Shown: positions 1 through 9,363, numbered from the stretch's first letter. The stretch: 64,000 nt of DNA from Vreelandella profundi (GCF_019722725.1 NZ_CP077941.1:2480001-2544000); one strand, 5' to 3'. Numbers and translations: made by a program. The notes: generated by a model not told the origin, from the sequence alone.

Positions 1-1408
1 CTACGCCCAGTTACACGAACACTTAGGCCGTGATGTGGAAGCCCACGGGCAGCAGTCTGACTACGAACATTTTGATTACCCCGGCCGCTATAAGCAGAAC
101 GCCTCCGGCGAGCCCTTTACCCGCATTCGCCTGGAGCAGCTTCGCCGCGAAGCCATTACCGCCAGTGCCGAAAGTGATCTGCCCGAACTCGCGCCTGGCT
201 TGCGCTTTAGCCTGACCGATCACGATACTGACAGCCTTAACCGCGATTGGCAGGCGATAAGCGTTACTCACCACGGTGAACAGCCCCAGGCGCTGGAAGA
301 AGACGGCATGACTCAGGGTGATGCCAACGGGATGACCCGTTATTACAATCAGGTCACGCTAATTCCCGGTGATGCCCCTTGGCGGGCCATCCCTAATCCC
401 AAGCCCCGGGTCGATGGCCTTCAGGCCGCCTTTGTGGTCGGCCCCGAGGGCGAAGAGATCCACTGCGATGAGCACGGCCGGGTCAAAGTCCAGTTCCCCT
501 GGGATCGCTACGCCGAGCCTAATACCGCCGGGGCTAGCGGCGAAGCCGCTGGGAAAGACGCCAGCTGCTGGGTACGCGTCGCCCAAGGCTGGGCAGGCGG
601 CGGCTACGGTAGTATCGCCATTCCCCGCATTGGGCATGAAGTGATTATCTCGTTTCTGGAAGGCGACCCGGATCAGCCCTTGGTCACCGGGCGTACCTAT
701 CACGCGGTCAATACCGCGCCCTACCCACTGCCGGCGCACAAAACCCGCACGGTGCTGCGCACCCAGAGCCATAAAGCCGAAGGCTTTAACGAACTGCGCT
801 TTGAAGACGAAGCAAATGAAGAACAGATTTGGCTGCATGCCCAGAAAGACCTGGAGTTGCTCACGCTCAACGACCGTATCGAAGAGATCCGCAACGACAG
901 CTTCTTGAAGGTCAAGAACGACCGCATCAGCGAGATCGACAACGACGACCACCACACGGTGCACGGCAATCGTTTCGAGCACACCGAAGGCCAGCAGCAC
1001 TTCAACGTGCAAGGCTCCCTGCATATCAACGCCGGCCAAGCCTGGCTCAGCGAAAGCGGCCGTGAGCTACACATCAAGGCCGGCCATAAAGTCGTGCTTG
1101 AAGCGGGTGACGAACTCACCCTGAACGCCGGCGGCAGTTTTCTTAAGTTAGATGGTAGCGGCATTACGATCGTTGGCCCAAAAGTACGCGTTAATGCCGG
1201 CGGAAACCCTGGCAATGGCTCCGGGCAGGCCGTGGAAGGCCCGCTTCTGCCAGGGCATGCGGTGGCTGAGGTGCATGAAGCGATACCGCCGGTGACTCAT
1301 GAGGCGCTACTGGAAGCTTCAGCACAGGAGGCCAGCATCATCCAGCTATGCCAAAAGCAAACCGATGGCAGTTGCCCACTGGCTGACTGCCCATGCAGAG
1401 CGACTTAA
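1..1408 (+). CDS. vgrG: Type VI secretion VgrG spike protein, C-terminal part (5' end outside window)
   Basis: The frame is open from base 2, so the gene starts upstream of the window; a GTG at 35 is internal. The visible part covers the end of the gp27-like region, the gp5-like OB fold ([17 protein letters not shown], then [15 protein letters not shown]) and the repetitive beta-helical needle with DUF2345-like repeats ([21 protein letters not shown]). VgrG trimers cap the Hcp tube of the T6SS and carry effectors into target cells. The short tail after the needle ends in a Cys-rich stretch ([11 protein letters not shown]) with no added toxin domain, so cargo is probably bound rather than fused. 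The stop overlaps the start of the DUF4123 gene by 16 bases, indicating translational coupling. No core T6SS gene is visible here, so this looks like an orphan vgrG island. Confidence 0.93.
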   Translation, partial: YAQLHEHLGRDVEAHGQQSDYEHFDYPGRYKQNASGEPFTRIRLEQLRREAITASAESDLPELAPGLRFSLTDHDTDSLNRDWQAISVTHHGEQPQALEEDGMTQGDANGMTRYYNQVTLIPGDAPWRAIPNPKPRVDGLQAAFVVGPEGEEIHCDEHGRVKVQFPWDRYAEPNTAGASGEAAGKDASCWVRVAQGWAGGGYGSIAIPRIGHEVIISFLEGDPDQPLVTGRTYHAVNTAPYPLPAHKTRTVLRTQSHKAEGFNELRFEDEANEEQIWLHAQKDLELLTLNDRIEEIRNDSFLKVKNDRISEIDNDDHHTVHGNRFEHTEGQQHFNVQGSLHINAGQAWLSESGRELHIKAGHKVVLEAGDELTLNAGGSFLKLDGSGITIVGPKVRVNAGGNPGNGSGQAVEGPLLPGHAVAEVHEAIPPVTHEALLEASAQEASIIQLCQKQTDGSCPLADCPCRAT

Positions 1409-2214
1409 TGCGTTACGTAGCAAAGCTACCGGAGCAAAGAGAGCGGCGTTACTGGTTGGTCGATACCGCCAGCCTTCCCGAGGGGGAAGTGTTACGCCGT
1501 TTTTATGCCACAACAAACCAACCAATGTTTCGCTGGCTATACGACGGCACGCCCTATCAGGCAGTACGAGACAGCGGCCCGGCACTCCTAGACATCACAC
1601 AAGACGACAGCGTTTGGCAGCAATATGCCGCTAAATGGATGCAACATGCCGCCTCGATAGTTATCGACACGCCGGCTTCTCTGAATGACCTGCAACAGCG
1701 CCTCGCCGCCTGCCTTACCATTGACACGCCTGGGAACGGGATGGGCTTGCTGCGCTTTCACGAGCCGGCAGTCTTGCACCTCTTATTGGGGGAAAAAAAA
1801 CTCGACCAGACAGACCGTCTTGCCCTGATGGATAAAGACACCTGCTGGTCGTGGCCGCTTTGCCGGAGTGCTGACGGTATTGTTTATGAACGCCATTTCT
1901 CGACTGGCGGCAATAGTATACCGAGTGGCAAGGCACTACGGCTGGACGAGGAGACTCAGCACCGCCTGCAAGGCTTGAGGCAGTTTTCCCGGCTAATGCC
2001 ATTATTGGGCGACGCCGTTCACCGTTTCGACCTGCTGCAAAAAGATGACAACTGCATCATCTCTCTCTGGCGGGCGCTAGAGCACTACTGGCACGATACG
2101 TGGAAACTCAATCTGTCACGCAAGCAAGCGGTGGAAAACGCGCAAGGCAGGCTAATAACGAGTGACGCATTTGAACACTTCATCGAGTCCCTTTCTCCTG
2201 AAGCGATGAAATGA
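1393..2214 (+). CDS. DUF4123 family T6SS effector chaperone/adaptor
   Basis: This 273-residue protein has the DUF4123 layout: an N-terminal stretch [13 protein letters not shown], a middle segment [21 protein letters not shown], then the [13 protein letters not shown] element typical of the family. Such proteins (Tap-1/TEC) load a cognate effector onto the VgrG tip and are encoded between vgrG and the effector gene, exactly as here. The start ATG at 1393 lies inside the end of vgrG and the stop overlaps the next reading frame, so the three genes form a tightly coupled unit. Family assignment is from motif and context; its specific partner is inferred to be the large protein encoded immediately downstream. 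Confidence 0.85.
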   Translation: MQSDLMRYVAKLPEQRERRYWLVDTASLPEGEVLRRFYATTNQPMFRWLYDGTPYQAVRDSGPALLDITQDDSVWQQYAAKWMQHAASIVIDTPASLNDLQQRLAACLTIDTPGNGMGLLRFHEPAVLHLLLGEKKLDQTDRLALMDKDTCWSWPLCRSADGIVYERHFSTGGNSIPSGKALRLDEETQHRLQGLRQFSRLMPLLGDAVHRFDLLQKDDNCIISLWRALEHYWHDTWKLNLSRKQAVENAQGRLITSDAFEHFIESLSPEAMK

Positions 2215-2228
2215 CAAAGGAAACAGGA

Positions 2229-5200
2229 ATGTCACAGAACCACGCGTGCAGCCCCAAGGCGATCTATGTAGAAATCACGGGCCATCACGAAGATAACGAC
2301 CAGAACGAGTATTGGCTCTATCAGGATGACGCAGCGGTAGAACGTCTGGAAGAGCGAGATGCGTCCGAGGGGCGTTTCGGGCCCATTGTCGAGTCGCAGA
2401 AAGAGTGCTTAGAGGAAGAGCTGGCAGGCTATTGCCTGATACAAAAGCTCGGTGACATTGAGATCCCATTACTGCAGATGGAAGAGATCTCGCAATCCGG
2501 CCTGATTCCCAAACAGCGGGCTTTTCAGCATAATCTGATGGTGTCGACCGTACCCATGCTGTATCTCGACCACCATGAGTTGGCAGCAGGGCCATGCCGT
2601 GGCGGCTTTCTCTACGTGTTCCTCGACAACCGCCTGATCCGGGAGTTGGTGATATCCGGCGAGCCGAACCAAGCGCCACGGTTCACCGATAGCGACATCG
2701 CGACGTATCGGCAACAGGATAACGTTCCTACGGTTCGAGATTTCACCGGTACCGCGCTGTCACAACTCCATTTGCCCCTCAAGCTCAATGGCGAAACAGC
2801 CAATGTGTACTTGGCCTTCTCTGACCACCCCTGGCCTTGGGCACATATTCAACAATTGGAAGCCAATCCAAGCCTGATCGAAAAACGCTGCCAGCCTCTC
2901 GCACTGAACGAATCTTCTGTTGCCGTCATGCTTCAAGGGCAGGGGCAAAATCTCTATCAGCATGGGCTTGAGGTCAACCGCGATGAGTGCGCGGGTAAGG
3001 CCTGGTTGGACTGGTTGCCGCCCATGCGCGCACGCGATGCGGTATATGAGCAAGCGTGGGGCAGCCCGCGCGATTATATTGAAGATCCTGCGGCAGAAGG
3101 CTGGAGCGCGTTGTTTGATCAGCTTGAATCCGAGCGAGCCTTTTTCGATTCTGATGAGGAAGACGCAACGCTCCCGGATATCGATATGGCGAAAAGGCAG
3201 CGCAACTTCTCACCAGGCCTACGCGGCACCCTGTTACAACAGTGGTGCAACCCCCTAAGGCCCGATGATGAACAGGCCGAAGAAGCACAGTTAGCGCTTA
3301 TAAAAGCGCCGACCGCCACAGAGGATTGTTTAGCACCGTTACGTGATCAGCAGCTCTGCTGTGTCTTCCTGCGTGATCCTAAGCAGGCAGCCGAACATCT
3401 GATTGCCGATATCCAAGCCACTACCGAATTGCTGATGGTGCTGGCGGAGAGCATGAAATACCACCCTCATGGTGCATCGGCGGAGCTGGTACATGCTAAC
3501 TGCTTTATGGCCGAAGGGCCTGATGGTGAAAGCAACCCGCGCTACCTTGATGAGTGGTTTGACCGTAAGCTTGACCGCGGCCGGGAAAGCCTGTTTTGTC
3601 GGCTAGTCAAAATGGAAGAGCGCCGCCTTGCTCGGCTAAGGCGCGATGAGTCCCTCTCAGCCCTTGCCGAATTGCTGGATGATGTCTCGCCTGGGGCGCT
3701 TACCCATGCGCTGCATGATGCCATGCTGTTCGATGACATCAACCTGCTCGAACCCTATGTCATTCTCGCGCGCAGCATCGATATGCTGCTAAATGGGTTG
3801 CGACCCTTTGATCCCAAAGGTATCACAGAGGAACTGGCCGACTATCGCTCGCCCGAGCGCTGTCGAGCTACCCTTGATATCCTCTATGAGGGTAAGCACC
3901 CTGTCTCAACGTTCTTCTTCAAGGCGGCGCTGTGCGATGTAGATGACAGCTGGGGTGAAGCCTATGAAAGAGACCTGGATCGAATCACCCAGGCCTCGCA
4001 GCAAATACTCTCCCAGGAAGCCAGCGCCGCCACGCTAACCGCGGATGACCTGCTGGCCCTGCAGAACCAACTTGTCGAAGAAACAAACCCCACGGCGGAT
4101 GTTTTGCGCCGTGTGCTCAATGGCTCCGATGCGATTGTCATCAGCGCCCTGCCTCCTCTCATGGCCGCCATTCCCTGGCTCAAACTTGGTCAGAGCATGG
4201 AGATTGACATCGCCACTGACTACGCTGAGTTAAAAGGCGCCTTGGGGGGCGGCTTGTCGATCAAAGCCGAATTAAAGGGTGGTGGGATTGTCTGGATTGC
4301 GCCGCGCGAGTTCAAAACAGTCACCGCCGAAATGGCCCAAGCCAGTGCAGCCCTGCAGGCCACGGCGACCACCAATGCGCTAGGCGGCAATGCTGTGTCT
4401 TCTTCCGGAAACCAGACCGTTCGTGTGACTGGCCGTGAAACAGGCGAGTGGCGTTTTTATGGCGCGCGTACAGGCTATACGGCTTTTTGGGCTGTTTTAG
4501 CGGTGTTAGAGGTGAATAATGCCTTTGCTGCTGGGGAAGCTGCTTCTACTGATTTTAGTGGTCGATCTGGTGCAGGTGTTTTTAGTGCAGCCGTTGATGC
4601 TTTTTTACTAAGCGCCCAGGGGTTGAAGCTGGCTAATAGTCAGTGGAGCTGGGCCGTAAAGACCAATAATTTTCTAGATACTTCCTATTTCAGAGCTAGC
4701 GCTTGGCAAGAAGCCATGGACGATGCGGGAAAATATCGTGGTTTAGCGACGTTAGGGGCCGGTCTGTTGACTACTATCCTTGTGGCCAATGATGCTTATC
4801 AACTGGCCCAGCGTGGCGAACAACGGGCTGCATGGTTGACCGGCGCTCAAGCCGGTGCAATGGGGGTAGCAACCGTTTACGGATCAGGCTTCGGTACTGC
4901 TGCTAGTCGTGTATCTGAAGCTAGATTATTACCTAGTCAACTTGCTAATCGCGTATTGGGCTGGGTAGGTACATCAAGGCCAGTGCCCATCACCGTGATT
5001 AGCCTGGCGGCCTCTGTTTTCTTTCAGTACCTTGCAACCAATAGCCGCGATGACGGTTTTTCTCTTTGGGTACATTACGGCCCTTTCGGCAGCCGCCGAG
5101 ATGAACTGGAATCTCGCTTGGCCCAGCTCGCTGCCCAAGAGGATGACCAGGATTCAGTCGCTATTCATAATTATCTAATACAGCTAAGAGGGGCTAGCCC

Positions 5201-5798
5201 CCACCAAGCCTACCTTTACCTGCTGCAGGGGCTGCATGACACCTATGCTGAACTGGTATCTCCTCGAGCGTTAGCTGAGTTAGCACCGCGCTTTGCAGAC
5301 TGTGAACTCGCGGTCAAATTCAGCTGCGCCGGTTTACGCTATGGCGAGTTCCAACTTCCTCCTCTAGGCGTCAGCGCCGACTATCTGGCGCCGGTGCCTG
5401 ATATGGGCTTCACCTATCAGTATTATCCTGTCGTAAAGGATCAGCGTTTAATAGCCTCTGCTGAGGCGGAAGACCCTGAAGATAAAGCTATCCGTTATCT
5501 GGGAATTTCCTTGCCCCGGAAATGGCGGCGCATGGGTATTCCCAGCTCGCATCTAGGTGTCGACCCACGCTGGTTGCGCCAGAGCCGTGGCCGTTTTCAG
5601 CACGAGCCCGATCACAGGCAGGAGTATCACCAGAAAACCAACCTGGTGCGGTTGTATCTTGACGATCTAACGGGCCAGGGCTCCATACAGTACTGGGATC
5701 AGGCAAATAGACAATATCAAACTATCGAGGACGAAATGACCTTTACCACGCACCCCTCGTCGTTGACCTGGGTATTGAATCAGCAAGGAGGCCGCTGA
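2229..5798 (+). CDS. Large VasX-like candidate T6SS effector (pore-forming type)
   Basis: Product of about 1189 residues. The ATG at 2229 is preferred over the in-frame ATG at 2211 because AAAGGAAACAGG lies just upstream. The N-terminal ~260 residues resemble the VasX N-terminal region: GGFLYVFLDNRLIREL, followed by VYLAFSDHPWPWAHIQQLE. A long helical middle follows (to ~700). Hydrophobic segments appear near residues 747-770, 782-798, 836-856, 875-895 and 918-938 and could insert into a membrane. The last ~240 residues are soluble. VasX/BTH_I2691-type effectors are delivered by VgrG and damage inner membranes. The gene is coupled to DUF4123 upstream and overlaps the next gene by one base. 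T-richer sequence begins near 4455, where the hydrophobic part starts, hinting at a modular tail. Effector role is inference from architecture and position. Confidence 0.7.
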   Translation: MSQNHACSPKAIYVEITGHHEDNDQNEYWLYQDDAAVERLEERDASEGRFGPIVESQKECLEEELAGYCLIQKLGDIEIPLLQMEEISQSGLIPKQRAFQHNLMVSTVPMLYLDHHELAAGPCRGGFLYVFLDNRLIRELVISGEPNQAPRFTDSDIATYRQQDNVPTVRDFTGTALSQLHLPLKLNGETANVYLAFSDHPWPWAHIQQLEANPSLIEKRCQPLALNESSVAVMLQGQGQNLYQHGLEVNRDECAGKAWLDWLPPMRARDAVYEQAWGSPRDYIEDPAAEGWSALFDQLESERAFFDSDEEDATLPDIDMAKRQRNFSPGLRGTLLQQWCNPLRPDDEQAEEAQLALIKAPTATEDCLAPLRDQQLCCVFLRDPKQAAEHLIADIQATTELLMVLAESMKYHPHGASAELVHANCFMAEGPDGESNPRYLDEWFDRKLDRGRESLFCRLVKMEERRLARLRRDESLSALAELLDDVSPGALTHALHDAMLFDDINLLEPYVILARSIDMLLNGLRPFDPKGITEELADYRSPERCRATLDILYEGKHPVSTFFFKAALCDVDDSWGEAYERDLDRITQASQQILSQEASAATLTADDLLALQNQLVEETNPTADVLRRVLNGSDAIVISALPPLMAAIPWLKLGQSMEIDIATDYAELKGALGGGLSIKAELKGGGIVWIAPREFKTVTAEMAQASAALQATATTNALGGNAVSSSGNQTVRVTGRETGEWRFYGARTGYTAFWAVLAVLEVNNAFAAGEAASTDFSGRSGAGVFSAAVDAFLLSAQGLKLANSQWSWAVKTNNFLDTSYFRASAWQEAMDDAGKYRGLATLGAGLLTTILVANDAYQLAQRGEQRAAWLTGAQAGAMGVATVYGSGFGTAASRVSEARLLPSQLANRVLGWVGTSRPVPITVISLAASVFFQYLATNSRDDGFSLWVHYGPFGSRRDELESRLAQLAAQEDDQDSVAIHNYLIQLRGASPHQAYLYLLQGLHDTYAELVSPRALAELAPRFADCELAVKFSCAGLRYGEFQLPPLGVSADYLAPVPDMGFTYQYYPVVKDQRLIASAEAEDPEDKAIRYLGISLPRKWRRMGIPSSHLGVDPRWLRQSRGRFQHEPDHRQEYHQKTNLVRLYLDDLTGQGSIQYWDQANRQYQTIEDEMTFTTHPSSLTWVLNQQGGR

Positions 5799-6988
5799 TG
5801 AGTTTGCAAAACGAACCACTAACGTCTGCGGATGGCTACGCCGAGACCGCCTACCGCGCCGATGCGATTCCCGAGCAAAGCTATGCCCCTCAAAACGAGA
5901 TGCTGCGCGGACGCATTTTGGAAACTCGCCTGCCCTGGGGCAGTTATCTAGGTGTCAACCCGACTACCTATCAGTACTCGGAAAGCTGGTTTCGGGAGTA
6001 TCAATATATCGGCAACAATTATCATGACTACACCATGATAAACGAGCATCGCTGGTCAAAGAGAGTTGATGAAAAAATAGGCATTCTTTATCGCCTGTTA
6101 CGCTTTATCTTTGTTATCTACTCCCATGGTTTTAGCTTTGTTAGAGCAGGAGGAGGAGTGGGGGGGGGGTACCTATTCACAGGAATCATGGCTGTTTGCA
6201 CAATACTATTTATCTTTGCTGCCGACACCTTACTACAGGCATTTACACCCTTGATTATAGTGTTGGTCATTTGCGGCTTCGCGACTCTTCTTCTGCGACT
6301 TTGGGAAAAGTATGAGTTGAAATTCTATAAAGGCAACCGTAATTGGTCAGATGATTATGCTTTTTGTCGACGCACCGGCATGGTCATGACCTCTCGAGGT
6401 GATTTCCCCTTCTATGAGTTCGATGCCTATATCGAAATGCGGGTAGGCACCCAAGGGTCACAGTTTCACTCGTTCAAAGTAATCCACCGCTACCCTCATC
6501 AGAGCCCTGACCCGCTGACCAAGAACCCACTGGAGTTTAGCTTTGCTGTGGATGGCAGTATCGCCCAGCGCTATGCTGCTTGGGATATGTTGCAGCGTTA
6601 TATGGATGTCACTCAGCCGCTGCCAGATGTACCTGAATTAGAGCCCTTCCGTCACTTTGATCCGACCACAAAGGCTTATGATGAGGCGGGTAAGCGTGAC
6701 CGCCCCGCTACCTACTGGCGTGATTTATATGCCAATAGCAGCGCTGAAGAACTCAAGGCACTGCGTGAGGCGCATCGGGCCGAAGTGGATGCGACCCACT
6801 GGGGAGGGCGCCCAGACCTGATGGAACTCTCAGTACCCAACTACCGCGAAACCCGCAAAGGCGAACCGGAAGACGTCAACGACTTTGGGCGCTTTCCTTG
6901 GAAGGCGGGTAAGTTCATTGATCGGCCGGAAGCGACGCCGTCCGGTGATTCCCCGGATCAGCACCAGAACGACGAACACCCGCGCTGA
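5798..6988 (+). CDS. Membrane protein paired with the effector (DUF6708-like); possible immunity or accessory protein
   Basis: This 396-residue protein starts at an ATG overlapping the effector stop by one base, with AAGGAGG at 5785-5791. It has hydrophobic segments near residues 95-115, 124-145 and 152-168, then a soluble domain with RRTGMVMTSRGDFPFYEFDA, which I associate with the DUF6708 family seen beside T6SS effectors; that label is from memory and moderate in certainty. Position directly after the effector and membrane topology fit an immunity protein against a pore-forming toxin, but an accessory role is equally possible. The membrane-spanning part is markedly AT-rich (hand count: 33% GC at 6061-6120, 38% at 6001-6060), unlike flanking sequence, suggesting transfer. 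A run of ten G residues interrupts the coding region at codons 121-124. Confidence 0.65.
   Translation: MSLQNEPLTSADGYAETAYRADAIPEQSYAPQNEMLRGRILETRLPWGSYLGVNPTTYQYSESWFREYQYIGNNYHDYTMINEHRWSKRVDEKIGILYRLLRFIFVIYSHGFSFVRAGGGVGGGYLFTGIMAVCTILFIFAADTLLQAFTPLIIVLVICGFATLLLRLWEKYELKFYKGNRNWSDDYAFCRRTGMVMTSRGDFPFYEFDAYIEMRVGTQGSQFHSFKVIHRYPHQSPDPLTKNPLEFSFAVDGSIAQRYAAWDMLQRYMDVTQPLPDVPELEPFRHFDPTTKAYDEAGKRDRPATYWRDLYANSSAEELKALREAHRAEVDATHWGGRPDLMELSVPNYRETRKGEPEDVNDFGRFPWKAGKFIDRPEATPSGDSPDQHQNDEHPR
6160..6169 (+). repeat. Homopolymeric G10 tract inside the effector-partner gene
   Basis: Ten consecutive G bases, read as the end of a GTG codon and three glycine codons just before the second hydrophobic segment. 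A one-base gain or loss by slipped-strand mispairing would shift the frame and remove the rest of the membrane protein. Poly-G tracts of this length are a classic contingency-locus feature; here the tract is in frame. Confidence 0.9.
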
Positions 6989-7016
6989 GAGCTAATCCGG
7001 CACACAGCCATTGGCT

Positions 7017-7055
7017 ATCCGCTCAGGAAAATAGCGGTTTTCTTCCTGGGCGGAT
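7017..7055 (+). terminator. Hairpin after the effector-partner gene (possible terminator)
   Basis: ATCCGC (7017-7022) pairs with GCGGAT (7050-7055) and CAGGAA (7024-7029) pairs with TTCCTG (7043-7048), with one internal T/G position and a 13-base loop. It starts 29 bases after the preceding stop codon. No U tract follows, so function as an intrinsic terminator is uncertain. Confidence 0.45.
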
Positions 7056-7067
7056 ACTCCATCACGT

Positions 7068-7243
7068 ATTATTGACTACGAAATGACCTTTACCGCGCAC
7101 CCTGCGTCGTTGACCTGGGTATGGAGCAAACAAGGGGCCGGCGTATGAGCCAGACCGAACAGCAGCAAGCTCATTATGCTGATACAGCCTTCCAGGCTAA
7201 TGAATCGCCCCAGATCCGCCAGACACTTAGCCTACTCTTCTGA
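7068..7243 (+). pseudogene. Remnant of a second effector/partner junction
   Basis: Bases 7068-7148 encode IIDYEMTFTAHPASLTWV... ending at a TGA, closely matching the C-terminus of the large effector (IEDEMTFTTHPSSLTWV). An ATG at 7145 overlapping that stop begins a 32-residue frame ending at 7243 whose start (MSQTEQQQAHYADTAFQ) resembles the start of the downstream partner protein (MSLQNEPLTSADGYAETAYRA). So the effector-stop/partner-start junction is repeated with divergence, but everything upstream and downstream is gone. This is best read as what is left of a tandem or exchanged effector cassette. It is not expected to make a functional product. Confidence 0.75.
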
Positions 7244-7693
7244 TCAATGCCCTTTCTGAGCAAGCCATTCACGTAGAAAAGCAATTTCATTCTCCTGAGC
7301 AGCAATAATTTCTTCTGCTAGCTGGCGAATCTCTTCATCTTCACCGTACTCCAACACAATGTTTGCCATGGCAATTGCCCCCTCATGATGAGGAATCATC
7401 CCTTGTGCGAAATCTACATCAGGGTCGCCAGTAAATGACATCGTCATGTCTTCGTGCATACGGCCATTGGCTGCTTGATACGCCGCGACAGCAGGATCAT
7501 TTGTGTGCTGTTGGTTTGATTCTTCGTGCTGGCCGTGACCACCGAGCTGCTCTTCAGCTTCATGATGCTGAGCATAGCTAAGAGGTGCCACCAGCAAACT
7601 CACCAACATAAGCGAAACTGCTGCTACGGGAATGCCCCTTCGAGTGTCAGAGCGAGTGTTGCCACTAACACGCGTTGAGTGGAATGGCAGCAT
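7244..7693 (-). CDS. DUF305 family exported protein
   Basis: About 149 residues from the ATG at 7693, which has GGAG at a good distance; an in-frame TTG at 7705 is less likely. An N-terminal basic stretch and hydrophobic segment (PVAAVSLMLVSLLVAPLSYA) form a signal peptide or anchor. The mature part is His/Glu/Gln-rich and then carries the DUF305 core: DPDVDFAQGMIPHHEGAIAMA, followed by the helical end with AEEIIAAQENEIAFLREWL. DUF305 (CopM-like) proteins are periplasmic helical-bundle proteins, some of which bind copper or silver through such His/Met positions. The gene stands alone, convergent with the T6SS remnant and divergent from the NfeD gene. Confidence 0.85.
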   Translation of the reverse strand: MLPFHSTRVSGNTRSDTRRGIPVAAVSLMLVSLLVAPLSYAQHHEAEEQLGGHGQHEESNQQHTNDPAVAAYQAANGRMHEDMTMSFTGDPDVDFAQGMIPHHEGAIAMANIVLEYGEDEEIRQLAEEIIAAQENEIAFLREWLAQKGH

Positions 7694-7813
7694 AAAAGTC
7701 TCCAATAGAATAGTGTGGTTTGGACAGTTTAAAGCCTATGGGTTGCCTACAGGTCAAGGGCACGTTAATACGTTATTCTAGTGCCAGACCATTAATCCAT
7801 TTTAGGAGACGCT

Positions 7814-8308
7814 ATGGATTGGAATCCTGCATATACATGGCTAGTACTAGCCCTGCTGCTTAGCTTAGGTGAGCTCACATCGGGCGCGATGGTGTTACTA
7901 GCGCTAGGAATTGCCGCTGCGCTAACGGCGGCGGTCACTACGTTAGGATTAACGCTTCCCTGGCAGTTGCTCAGTATGGCGATTTTTACAGGCGTACTGC
8001 TACCACTATGCATCATGGTCATTCGTCCGCGCTTTTCACCTCGCGGAGTCGCCTACGGCACTACGGGCACTGGTGTCGAGAAAGGCAATCATTACACCAC
8101 TCTGCGCCGTGATTTTGATGATGCCACCGGCATCAAAGTAAACGGCGATTTTTATCGTTTACGCGACCTTGATACTGGTGAAATCGAGTTACCCAGCGGC
8201 ACAACGGTAGTATTTAGGCGCTTTGAAGGTACTACCGCATTGGTCACGCTACATCAGCCTGCAGACATTGCCCCTCAAGATGACAACTCACAACATAAGG
8301 AACCCTAA
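7814..8308 (+). CDS. NfeD family membrane protein
   Basis: 164 residues; AGGAGACGCT precedes the ATG. Two or three N-terminal membrane segments (TWLVLALLLSLGELTSGAMV; LLSMAIFTGVLLPLCIMVI) are followed by an OB-fold-like soluble domain (GVEKGNHYTTLRRDF to ELPSGTTVVFRRFEG), the usual NfeD-like (YbbJ) layout. NfeD proteins act with SPFH/stomatin partners in membrane microdomain organisation. The partner gene follows after two bases, so the two are co-transcribed. Confidence 0.9.
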   Translation: MDWNPAYTWLVLALLLSLGELTSGAMVLLALGIAAALTAAVTTLGLTLPWQLLSMAIFTGVLLPLCIMVIRPRFSPRGVAYGTTGTGVEKGNHYTTLRRDFDDATGIKVNGDFYRLRDLDTGEIELPSGTTVVFRRFEGTTALVTLHQPADIAPQDDNSQHKEP

Positions 8309-8310
8309 CA

Positions 8311-9363
8311 ATGGATCTACCTATTAGCCCAGGTTTATTAATAAGCTTAATTATTGTTGCGATCGCGATCGTGATTATTTCTAAAGGCTTAATCATTATT
8401 CGCCAATCTGAAGTCATGGTGGTGGAACGACTTGGGTCGTTCAATCGCGTATTGGAAAGCGGTATTAACATTATTATCCCGTTTATCGAGCAGCCCCGCG
8501 CCATCACTATGCTGCGCTATCGCAAACTCGGTGAGGAATACACTGCGATTACCACCGACGAAATCCGCATCGACCGCCGCGAAACGGTCATGGACTTCCC
8601 CGGCCAGCCGGTGGTCACCACCGATAACGTCACGGTGCGTATCAATGGCGCGCTCTATTACCAGATTATCGACCCTAAGAGGGCCGTGTATGAGGTCGTC
8701 AATATGAGCCAGGCGGTTGAGGTGCTGGCCAAGACAACGCTGCGTTCAGTCGTCGGCAAGATGGAGCTGGATAAGCTGTTTGAATCTCGCGCGGAAGTGA
8801 ATAATGAGATTCAGGCGGCAATGGAAGAACCCGCTTCTAAGTGGGGCATAAAAATATCTCGCGTTGAGGTGCAGGATATCGCCATGCCGGAAGAAGTAGA
8901 AACCGCCATGCGCTTACAAATGGCCGCTGAGCGTAAACGCCGTGCCACCGTCACCGAAGCCGAGGGTGAAAAGTCAGCGGCGATTGCCATGGCTCAGGGC
9001 CAGCGGGAGTCATCCATCCTCAATGCTCAGGGTGATAAAGAATCAGCCATTTTGCGCGCCCAGGGCGAGCAGGAGTCGATCAAGCTGGTGCTTAGCGCTA
9101 TTGGCGACAGTGAAGAGAACAAGCGCACGGTCGTCGGCTATCTACTCGGCCAGAGTTACATCAAAGTATTACCCAACATGGCAAAAGACGGCGAGCGCGT
9201 ATTCGTACCGTATGAATCATCAGCGCTGCTTGGTTCTATGGGCATGTTCCGCGAAATGGCAGGTTCACCTGAAGACACCGTGTCTACTCATCTTAAAAAC
9301 CGCAGTGGCAGTAACAGCGATTTTCGTAGCGGTATAGTCGGCGGTGCTGCAGGCGTTAATTGA
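8311..9363 (+). CDS. SPFH/Band 7 (stomatin/QmcA-like) membrane protein
   Basis: 350 residues with one N-terminal membrane anchor (LLISLIIVAIAIVIISKGL), the SPFH core (SEVMVVERLGSFNRVLESG... VTTDNVTVRINGALYYQI ... AKTTLRSVVGKMELDKLFESR) and a coiled-coil region rich in Ala/Glu (AAERKRRATVTEAEGEKSAA), followed by repeats of the type AQGxxES. This is the QmcA/YbbK/slipin class, which oligomerises at the inner membrane and is linked to membrane-protein quality control. It forms a two-gene operon with the NfeD gene, as ybbJ/qmcA do in E. coli. A strong intrinsic terminator follows. Confidence 0.92.
   Translation: MDLPISPGLLISLIIVAIAIVIISKGLIIIRQSEVMVVERLGSFNRVLESGINIIIPFIEQPRAITMLRYRKLGEEYTAITTDEIRIDRRETVMDFPGQPVVTTDNVTVRINGALYYQIIDPKRAVYEVVNMSQAVEVLAKTTLRSVVGKMELDKLFESRAEVNNEIQAAMEEPASKWGIKISRVEVQDIAMPEEVETAMRLQMAAERKRRATVTEAEGEKSAAIAMAQGQRESSILNAQGDKESAILRAQGEQESIKLVLSAIGDSEENKRTVVGYLLGQSYIKVLPNMAKDGERVFVPYESSALLGSMGMFREMAGSPEDTVSTHLKNRSGSNSDFRSGIVGGAAGVN

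Noticed and set aside
359..1039. Long open frame on the minus strand inside vgrG (226 codons)
   Set aside because: It is a shadow of the GC-rich vgrG frame; the translation is low-complexity and hydrophobic without domain features.
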